This document shows positions 58,212 through 64,000 of a DNA stretch of 64,000 nt, one piece after another; positions within the stretch are counted from its first letter, which is position 1, and each line of letters starts with the position of its first letter. The translations under genes and the position numbers were made by a program. Source of the stretch: Carnobacterium maltaromaticum DSM 20342 (GTDB taxonomy: Bacteria > Bacillota > Bacilli > Lactobacillales > Carnobacteriaceae). The notes beneath the pieces were generated by a model that was given only the letters and a program-made list of their open reading frames with translations, was not told the origin of the DNA and ran no database searches. The stretch covers positions 682,001-746,000 of the forward strand of contig NZ_JQMX01000001.1 of the NCBI RefSeq assembly GCF_000744945.1, given 5' to 3'.

Positions 58212-58769
58212 CTATAATTTTTCAAATTCAACCATTAACTGGTTCCATTCTTTGGATAATTCGTCAAACAATGCTCGGTTTCCCTCTTCTAATGCTTCAT
58301 TAATTTTTGGCGTTAATTCTGCTTTTTTTCGTTCTAAGTCAAATTTAACTAATGCTTCATCAACTTCTTGTTTCACTTCATCACTAACACTGTCGTTCCA
58401 ACGATGATACGGGTTGTCTTCTAAAACAGCTACATATTCTGGTGATTTCCATTGATCATTGAAAAACAATTCAACATACAGTTGATCTGCCCAATTTAAC
58501 CGAATCTCATGAAAACCTTGTTCAGGATCTTCAAAAACTGCGCCTTCCTTAAAGAAACGAAACGGCTCTTCCTCAGTACCAATAGCCGATAAAGCCATAC
58601 CTCTAGGAGTTGTTCGAACAGCTTCAACAAAATGAACTTTATTTAGAACTGTTTCATGAGTCATTAAATAGTTTAAAATCCACATAGCTTCTCTTCTTTT
58701 TAGTTGGTGGTAATCTAAAAACCAACTTAAAAACTCTTTTTTTGTTTCTAAAGATATTTTAGTGCTCAT
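58212..58769 (-). CDS. ypiB: ReoY/YpiB family protein (UPF0302)
   Basis: 185 residues: FLSWFLDYHQLKRREAMWILNYL at the N-terminus, VHFVEAVRTTPRGM, then LNWADQLYVELFFN; an IDEAL-like acidic helix region near the C-terminus. The Listeria homologue ReoY helps ClpCP degrade MurA and so tunes peptidoglycan synthesis; the same role here is inferred. Directly downstream of ypiA, as in Bacillus. Confidence 0.9.
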   Translation of the reverse strand: MSTKISLETKKEFLSWFLDYHQLKRREAMWILNYLMTHETVLNKVHFVEAVRTTPRGMALSAIGTEEEPFRFFKEGAVFEDPEQGFHEIRLNWADQLYVELFFNDQWKSPEYVAVLEDNPYHRWNDSVSDEVKQEVDEALVKFDLERKKAELTPKINEALEEGNRALFDELSKEWNQLMVEFEKL

Positions 58770-58847
58770 CTCAACCCCCCCAATCTCGGCTTACACATAT
58801 CATGATCTATCTAATCCACTAATCTAAATTAATTATAGCCTATTTTA

Positions 58848-60113
58848 TTAAATATCGCTATTAATTTCATCTAAGATGGCAATCATCTCTTCATCTGAGG
58901 ATTCTATTTCAAGATACTTCTCGATAACTTCCTTGGTTAATTTTAACGCTCCTTCTTCTCTTAAGAATAAGGCATATGCTTTTAAGAAGTCTTTATTACG
59001 CGTAAAACTTGGGTACGCTGTCTGGTATGCTTCAGCAGCTTTAGCATAATTTTCCAATCCTTCTTGCGCCAAAGCTAAGCTCCAGTAAAACTGTGCATCT
59101 GCTTCTTCATTTTCCAGCGCTGTCTCAATCTTGACAACTGCTTCATTAAACCGCTCTTGTTTTAAATATAAATTAATCAGCGCGAGTTGCACTGTTTCGT
59201 TATCAGGATTCAACTCCAAAGATTCTTGATAGTAATATTCTCCTTGTTCTTCATCGCCTAATTTCAAGAATAAATCAGCAGCATAATAGAATAATTCTGG
59301 ATTGTATTGATCTGCTCTTAGTCCCTCACGAATAACCTCGGTAGCACGGTCTAATTGATTCTCTTCTTCTAAGCTTTTAGCTAAATAAGGGTAAAGAGAC
59401 GTATAACTAGGATCTAACTCTTTTAATTTAAATAACGTTTCGCTTGCTCGTCGATACTCTTTATTTTGCAAATAAGTAAAACCAAGTTCAAATAATAAAT
59501 CAGTCGTTTCATTTTCTTTTTCTGCTAACTCTAAATATGGAATTGCTTGCTCAAAGTCTCCAATAGCGCTATATGCGCTCCCTATTCGTTGTGCCAGGTT
59601 AATTCCACTAATCTCACCTAAACCTGCTTCAGAGAGCTCCTCGTAGCCATAAATAGCTTGGGCATATTTCCCCATTACAAAATACAATTCAGCTAGTGCA
59701 AAAGTTAAAATAGGCTCATCTGGTAAAAGTTCTTTAGCTAATAATAATTTTTGTTCACTAACTTCATACAATCCTTGAACTTGATATAAATCAGCAGAAA
59801 CTAATAAGGCTTGCGGGTAAGCCGGACTCTCTTCTTCAATTGCCATTAACCAATCCATCGCCCCATCAATATCATCTTCTTCAATTGCAATTTCTGCCAA
59901 ACCAATCTTCAATTCATCATCATGGCTAAAATCAATAAGTAAATGCTCATAGATGGCTTTTGTTTCTGCTAAAAAACCAAGTTGATAGAGTGTATCTGCT
60001 AGGACATATAATTCTTCGGGTTGATCTTTTTCTAAAGCCTCGATAAATAATTCTTGCGCTTCTTCTAAAGCATTATTTTGTAAAGCCTCAATCATTTGTT
60101 CTCCATAATTCAT
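58848..60113 (-). CDS. ypiA: YpiA-like tetratricopeptide protein
   Basis: 421 residues made of about ten TPR-like helix pairs (for example EELYVLADTLYQLGFLAET, PEEPILTFALAELYFVMGKYAQ-like and LFYYAADLFLKLGDEEQGEYYY). No signal or membrane segment. In Firmicutes it neighbours ypiB and probably works with it. ATG 60113 has AGGAG 8 nt upstream, and removes 10 codons that overlap the AroB-like gene. Confidence 0.9.
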   Translation of the reverse strand: MNYGEQMIEALQNNALEEAQELFIEALEKDQPEELYVLADTLYQLGFLAETKAIYEHLLIDFSHDDELKIGLAEIAIEEDDIDGAMDWLMAIEEESPAYPQALLVSADLYQVQGLYEVSEQKLLLAKELLPDEPILTFALAELYFVMGKYAQAIYGYEELSEAGLGEISGINLAQRIGSAYSAIGDFEQAIPYLELAEKENETTDLLFELGFTYLQNKEYRRASETLFKLKELDPSYTSLYPYLAKSLEEENQLDRATEVIREGLRADQYNPELFYYAADLFLKLGDEEQGEYYYQESLELNPDNETVQLALINLYLKQERFNEAVVKIETALENEEADAQFYWSLALAQEGLENYAKAAEAYQTAYPSFTRNKDFLKAYALFLREEGALKLTKEVIEKYLEIESSDEEMIAILDEINSDI

Positions 60114-60139
60114 AGTTCTATCTCCTAACGTATATAGTC

Positions 60140-61204
60140 TCATTTTTTTATAAGTTGATACTCTTCGATCGCTTCTGCCACAGTTAAAACCGGCACAGCT
60201 ACTTGCTTCAATTTACCAAAGCTATCTAATAATACCATTAAAATCGTTTTTTTACCTAAATCATTTTGCGTTAATTTTGCTAAAAGATCTGTTATGAACC
60301 AACTTTCAGGTAAATTCAAATCATAATTTAAATCTGCTAACCATTTAAACCAACCATCCAAATCAAGTGATGCTCCCATATACTTCGCCGAAATAAGTAA
60401 AGAAAAACTGAGTCCAATAGCTAAACTGTTACTTGACATAGATTCTTCTGTTGAATTTAGGGTAATCGCTAGTTGAAATTCCGAACCAAAGTAGCGCGCT
60501 AGCCCATCTGATTTCACTTTATTGCTCGTTTCAATCAAATTTAAGTAAGAAGTGACATAAGGAACGACACTTTTTATTTCTAGCTCTTTTCTAGTTGGAA
60601 ATTGCTCCTTCAATAAATCATAAAAAACCGAATCTAAAGTTACAGCTAACTGTAGCCAGCAACTGAACCCCTCTTGCAACTCACTCAATTGATTATCTTG
60701 GAGAAACCTTGCTTCAAAAAAAATTGCTGAGACAGCTTGCTGAGTAGCAAGAATATCTAGATTTCTCTGATGATTTAAGGCTACTTGATGTAGCAAACTT
60801 ATTTCTAAGCCCATTAAAGTTGTCGGAATATCAATCAGCGACACACCACCTAGGTATAAACTAGCAAAAAAACCAGCTAATCGACTGACACCTTCATCTC
60901 CAAAAGCTATGACACTAATGTAACTTCTTAGTTCCATTTCCTCACAATAGGCAAGCACACTAGAAAATTCAGCTAGATTGGCACTTTGTTGACCATTTGG
61001 ACACACATACCAAAATTGATTGAATTCATTTCCAATCGCTAACCGTAATTTTTCATAATAACGATCATAGCTAGTTTGATTTGTAATAATTAAATACTTA
61101 TTGGTTTCCTGCAATAAAAAATTATTTTCAGCTACTAATTTAGAAATGGGGGCTGCAAAATAAAAAGGGACAACTTGTTGATTCCTAGTTAGACTTATTT
61201 TCAT
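60140..61204 (-). CDS. AroB-like protein, catalytic motifs lost
   Basis: 354 residues, full AroB length and open throughout. Residues 101-130 keep the outline of 3-dehydroquinate synthase (RLAGFFASLYLGGVSLIDIPTTL), but GGGVVGD is now FGDEGVS. The metal-ligand regions are gone: GFAEVIKH is GFSCWLQL (179-186), GHTLGHA is STEESMS (251-257), and HGEAV is SSNSL (257-261). So it is probably a pseudoenzyme, not a working AroB. ATG follows GGAGG by 7 nt. It directly precedes ypiA, where Bacillus has aro genes. Confidence 0.75.
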   Translation of the reverse strand: MKISLTRNQQVVPFYFAAPISKLVAENNFLLQETNKYLIITNQTSYDRYYEKLRLAIGNEFNQFWYVCPNGQQSANLAEFSSVLAYCEEMELRSYISVIAFGDEGVSRLAGFFASLYLGGVSLIDIPTTLMGLEISLLHQVALNHQRNLDILATQQAVSAIFFEARFLQDNQLSELQEGFSCWLQLAVTLDSVFYDLLKEQFPTRKELEIKSVVPYVTSYLNLIETSNKVKSDGLARYFGSEFQLAITLNSTEESMSSNSLAIGLSFSLLISAKYMGASLDLDGWFKWLADLNYDLNLPESWFITDLLAKLTQNDLGKKTILMVLLDSFGKLKQVAVPVLTVAEAIEEYQLIKK

Positions 61205-61291
61205 CTTTAGACCTCCAATCCTCTTTCTAATTCAACTTATTTTACCATAATTCTTAACTCAATATGTACGATAATCAACTTTACGTTATTA

Positions 61292-61332
61292 CTAAGAAAA
61301 GGTTGCTGCACAAAAGTGCAACAACCTTTTTT
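61292..61332 (-). terminator. Terminator after hup
   Basis: AAAAGGTTG.TGCAC pairs with GTGCA.CAACCTTTT (one mismatch) around AAAA. Confidence 0.9.
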
Positions 61333-61339
61333 AAACGTC

Positions 61340-61615
61340 TTATTTAACTGCGTCTTTAAGAGCTTTACCTGGTTTGAATGCAGGTACTTTGCTTGCAGCG
61401 ATTTGGATTTCTTCCCCTGTTTGAGGGTTACGACCTTTACGTGCAGCACGTTCGCGCACTTCAAAGTTACCAAAACCGATTAATTGAACTTTTTCTCCAG
61501 AACTTAAAGTAGTTTGGATTGTTTCAAATACTGCATCAACTGCTGCAGTTGCATCTTTTTTAGTTAAACCTGTTGAAGTTGCAACGCTTTCGATTAATTC
61601 TGCTTTGTTAGCCAT
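61340..61615 (-). CDS. hup: HU family DNA-binding protein
   Basis: 91-residue histone-like nucleoid protein: [17 protein letters not shown] at the N-terminus and the arm [25 protein letters not shown] lies about 8 nt after GGGAGGTGAG. A long leader (about 135 nt) with a stem-loop precedes it, and a strong terminator follows, so it is monocistronic. In the Bacillus neighbourhood rpsA-der-hup. Confidence 0.97.
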   Translation of the reverse strand: MANKAELIESVATSTGLTKKDATAAVDAVFETIQTTLSSGEKVQLIGFGNFEVRERAARKGRNPQTGEEIQIAASKVPAFKPGKALKDAVK

Positions 61616-61683
61616 GTGTATCTCACCTCCCTCGAAAAGAAGAATATATGCTTTGTTTGAATAAGCAAATATACATCGATAAT

Positions 61684-61710
61684 ACCATTTTTGAGTGGTC
61701 CAAAAATGGT
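61684..61710 (-). promoter_or_regulatory. Stem-loop in the hup leader
   Basis: ACCATTTTTG and CAAAAATGGT are perfect 10-bp arms around 7 nt. No T tract follows, so it is probably an RNA leader structure rather than a terminator. Confidence 0.6.
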
Positions 61711-61758
61711 TTGAATGAAATTGTAGCCTGTAGTAACCACAAACAACATTTCATCTAA

Positions 61759-61787
61759 AAGATATCATAGAAATGCTTATACTGCAA
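61759..61787 (-). promoter_or_regulatory. Probable hup promoter
   Basis: TTGCAG (61782-61787) and TATCTT (61759-61764) on the minus strand, 17 bp apart. Confidence 0.65.
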
Positions 61788-61876
61788 TGCTTTTTACTCT
61801 TTTTCAGTAAAAATTTAATCTTTTTCGCATTTTTTTTCATATTATTTGAAAAGCGCAAACAAATGTGTTAAAATGC

Positions 61877-63190
61877 CTATTTTCTTTGTCTAGCAATAAT
61901 TCGAATCGGCGTACCTTCAAAGGTGAAAGCGTCTCGAATACGATTTTCTAAAAAGCGCGAGTAAGAGAAATGAAGCATCTCTGGTTCGTTAACAAAAATA
62001 ACGAAAGTTGGTGGTTTAATTGCCACTTGAGTTGCATAATAAATCTTCAAACGTTTGCCTTTATCAGTCGGAGTTGGATTCATTGCTACAGCATCCATAA
62101 TTACATCATTTAAGACTGCAGATTGAATTCTTAGATTTTGACTCATGCTAACACGTTGAATCACATCTGGTAACGTATTTAAACGTTGTTTCGTTTTCGC
62201 TGAAACATAGACAATTGGTGCATAACTTAAATAAGCAAAGGATTCACGAATATCTTCTTCGAATTTCTTCATTGTGCTATTGTCTTTTTCTAACGTATCC
62301 CATTTGTTTACAACGATAATAATACCGCGTCCTGCTTCATGAGCATAACCCGCAACCTTCTTATCTTGCTCTCTAATCCCTGTTTCAGCATCTAGTACAA
62401 CTAAGACAACGTCAGAACGTTCAATCGCTCGTAAAGCTCTTAAAACACTATATTTTTCAGTTGTTTCATAAACTTTTCCACGTTTTCGCATTCCAGCAGT
62501 ATCAATCATAACAAATTCAGTTCCATCAGCTGATACAAACTCAGTATCAATTGCGTCCCTAGTCGTTCCAGCAATATCTGAAACAATAACACGTTCCTCG
62601 CCTAGAATAGCATTTACTAATGAAGATTTCCCAACATTTGGACGACCAATTAAACTAAATTTAATGACAGAATCATCATATTCTTCTTCAGTTTCTTCTG
62701 GGAAATGCCCAATAGCTGCATCTAATAAATCACCTAAACCTAAACCGTGACTTCCTGAAATTGGATAAGGCTCTCCTAATCCTAATGAGTAAAAATCAAA
62801 AACATCATTACGCATTTCTGGATTGTCGATCTTATTAACGGCTAATAAAACCGGTTTTTTAGTTCTGTATAACATTTTAGCAACATTTTCATCTGCATCC
62901 GTAACACTTTCACGGCCACTAGTAATAAAAATGATCACGTCAGCCTCATCCATTGCAATTTCAGCTTGTTGCTTAATTTGCTCTAAAAACGGCTCGTCTC
63001 CAATATCAATACCACCTGTATCAATAATATTAAATTCTTTTCCTAACCACTCACCATCTGCATAAATACGATCTCTGGTGACTCCTGATACGTCTTCTAC
63101 AATTGAAATTCTTTCCCCAACAATTCGGTTAAAAATAGTTGATTTTCCAACATTTGGACGACCTACAATGGCGATAACTGGTTTTGCCAT
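61877..63190 (-). CDS. der: Der (EngA), double-GTPase ribosome assembly factor
   Basis: 437 residues. Two GTPase domains in tandem: GRPNVGKST with NKID, and GRPNVGKSS with NKWD; DTGGID and DTAGMR are the G3 motifs. A C-terminal KH-like domain ends with [21 protein letters not shown] sequence. Needed for 50S assembly. ATG has GGAGG 8 nt upstream. Confidence 0.97.
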   Translation of the reverse strand: MAKPVIAIVGRPNVGKSTIFNRIVGERISIVEDVSGVTRDRIYADGEWLGKEFNIIDTGGIDIGDEPFLEQIKQQAEIAMDEADVIIFITSGRESVTDADENVAKMLYRTKKPVLLAVNKIDNPEMRNDVFDFYSLGLGEPYPISGSHGLGLGDLLDAAIGHFPEETEEEYDDSVIKFSLIGRPNVGKSSLVNAILGEERVIVSDIAGTTRDAIDTEFVSADGTEFVMIDTAGMRKRGKVYETTEKYSVLRALRAIERSDVVLVVLDAETGIREQDKKVAGYAHEAGRGIIIVVNKWDTLEKDNSTMKKFEEDIRESFAYLSYAPIVYVSAKTKQRLNTLPDVIQRVSMSQNLRIQSAVLNDVIMDAVAMNPTPTDKGKRLKIYYATQVAIKPPTFVIFVNEPEMLHFSYSRFLENRIRDAFTFEGTPIRIIARQRK

Positions 63191-63557
63191 GGTTTTAGCC
63201 TCCTTCTTTTAGTTTATCTGAAACTTTATTCATTAAGTTTCTAAATTGTCAAAAACATGTTTCCCACAATTGCCAAATAAAAAATCATTTTATTAGTATT
63301 TCATTTTCATTATTCAGACTACTAACTGGTTTCAATTTTCCTTTTAGACGAAACATCTTTTTAGATTTCTTGTTCCTCTTAGTAGTTTATAGAATAAACG
63401 TTCAAGTTGCAAGCTTTCCGTCCAATTTATTAGAAGAAATTAAGATGCTTTAGAACGAATGTCCAAAAAAACAGAAAATGAGGCTGGGACAGATGTCCTT
63501 AGCCTCATCATCGCATAAACAATCTTACTTAAATCTAAGTAAAATTCGTTTTATTTT
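63191..63557 (-). other. Gap between rpsA and der: promoter and terminator only
   Basis: A possible der promoter on the minus strand is TTGACA (63247-63252), 18 bp, TAAAGT (63223-63228). The rest (63253-63464) shows no frame, repeat or RNA gene. Confidence 0.5.
63465..63507 (-). terminator. Terminator after rpsA
   Basis: On the minus strand GAGGCT..GGAC and GTCC.AGCCTC pair around ATCT, followed by ATTTTCTGTTTTTTT. Confidence 0.85.
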
Positions 63558-64000
63558 TTATTCATCGTCCTCTGAAGTCATATCTGAAAGTTGTTCACCT
63601 AAAATATCACCTAAAGTAAAACCTGAATCTTCTTCTGGTAATGTATAATCAACAACATCTTCTTTTTCAGATTTTTCTGAAGCTGGTTTTTCTTCCAACG
63701 CTTTAATACTTAAAGATAAACGTTGATCAGTTGGATTCACTTCAAGAACTTTAACCTTAATTTCGTCACCTTCATGTAAAACTTCATGAGGCGTTGCAAT
63801 ATGGTTGTGAGAAATTTGAGAAATATGAACTAATCCTTCTACGCCAGGATAAACTTCCACAAATGCACCAAAGCTAGTTAAACGTTTAACGATTCCTGAT
63901 AAAGTCGAACCTACAGCAGCACGTTCTTCAATATTTTCCCAAGGTCCTGGTTGAGTATCTTTGATTGATAAAGAAATTCTACCAGTTTCTTCATTGATTG
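63558..64000 (-). CDS. rpsA: Ribosomal protein S1 homologue (5' end missing)
   Basis: The last 147 codons are present and the frame runs off the right edge. They show the end of one S1 domain (GRISLSIKDTQPGPW), a complete last S1 domain (AVGSTLSGIVKRLTSFGAFVEV to DQRLSLSIKAL) and an acidic tail. RNA-binding protein; Bacillus YpfD-like. An internal ATG at 63860 should not be taken as the start. der follows downstream. Confidence 0.95.
   Translation of the reverse strand, partial: INEETGRISLSIKDTQPGPWENIEERAAVGSTLSGIVKRLTSFGAFVEVYPGVEGLVHISQISHNHIATPHEVLHEGDEIKVKVLEVNPTDQRLSLSIKALEEKPASEKSEKEDVVDYTLPEEDSGFTLGDILGEQLSDMTSEDDE

Noticed and set aside
63558..63860. A separate 100-residue S1-domain protein starting at 63860
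   Set aside because: The frame continues unbroken to the window edge with further S1 sequence, so the ATG is internal to rpsA.
1..64000. CRISPR array, tRNA, rRNA, insertion sequence or prophage
   Set aside because: No spaced direct repeats, cloverleaf, rRNA signature, transposase or phage genes were found; XerC is the only recombinase and is the housekeeping type.

Overview
This 64 kb window is core chromosome of a low-GC Gram-positive bacterium of the Lactobacillales. Gene content, strong Shine-Dalgarno sites, frequent TTG/GTG starts and Bacillus-like gene order (xerC-hslV-hslU-codY; dinG-ypmB-aspB-asnS-dnaD-nth next to recU-pbp1A; gpsB-rnpB-ypsC; ypjD-dapB-cca; rpsA-der-hup) fit a Carnobacterium or close relative. 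The genus is inferred, not proved. No rRNA, tRNA, CRISPR array, prophage or insertion sequence was seen. Nearly all genes lie on the minus strand.

Layout: 1-11.7 kb holds codY (cut by the left edge), hslU, hslV, xerC, trmFO, topA, dprA, rnhB, rbgA and two adjacent signal peptidase genes. 11.8-24.9 kb holds a carboxy-terminal protease, deoD, yozE, msrA, ypmS, ypmR, degV, a plus-strand hemolysin-III-like gene, dfrA-thyA-uup, and an operon headed by a MerR-type regulator (regulator, acetyltransferase, hydrolase, probably a uracil-DNA glycosylase). 25-33 kb holds fhs, a cold-shock gene, several small genes, an M32 peptidase, a THUMP methyltransferase, RNase P RNA and gpsB. 33.4-45.4 kb holds ypsA, recU-pbp1A (plus strand), nth, dnaD, asnS, aspB, ypmB, dinG and an unrecognised gene. 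45.5-50.8 kb is a complete argCJBDF operon behind a near-consensus promoter. 51-55 kb holds a nitroreductase-like gene, an ABC-2 transporter pair (plus strand), an acetyltransferase and an ArsR-type regulator. 55-64 kb holds a thioesterase, cca, dapB, ypjD, reoY/ypiB, ypiA, a catalytically degraded AroB-like gene, hup, der and the 3' end of rpsA.

The most interesting non-genic signals are these. (1) A family of about 110-120 nt hairpin repeats sits inside operons in one orientation, with compensating changes in both arms; two copies share sequence up to and through the Shine-Dalgarno region of the next gene. (2) The ArsR gene and the ABC transporter 2.8 kb away have matching promoters: same -35, 17-bp spacer, same -10, and the same operator 2 bp downstream. 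(3) The MerR operon promoter has a 19-bp spacer with a dyad in it, as in MerR-activated promoters. (4) The nitroreductase promoter carries a perfect 10+10 bp operator-like dyad. (5) An AroB homologue just upstream of ypiA has lost its metal-ligand motifs. (6) A perfect 20-bp-arm terminator with no gene of its own lies upstream of the arg promoter.
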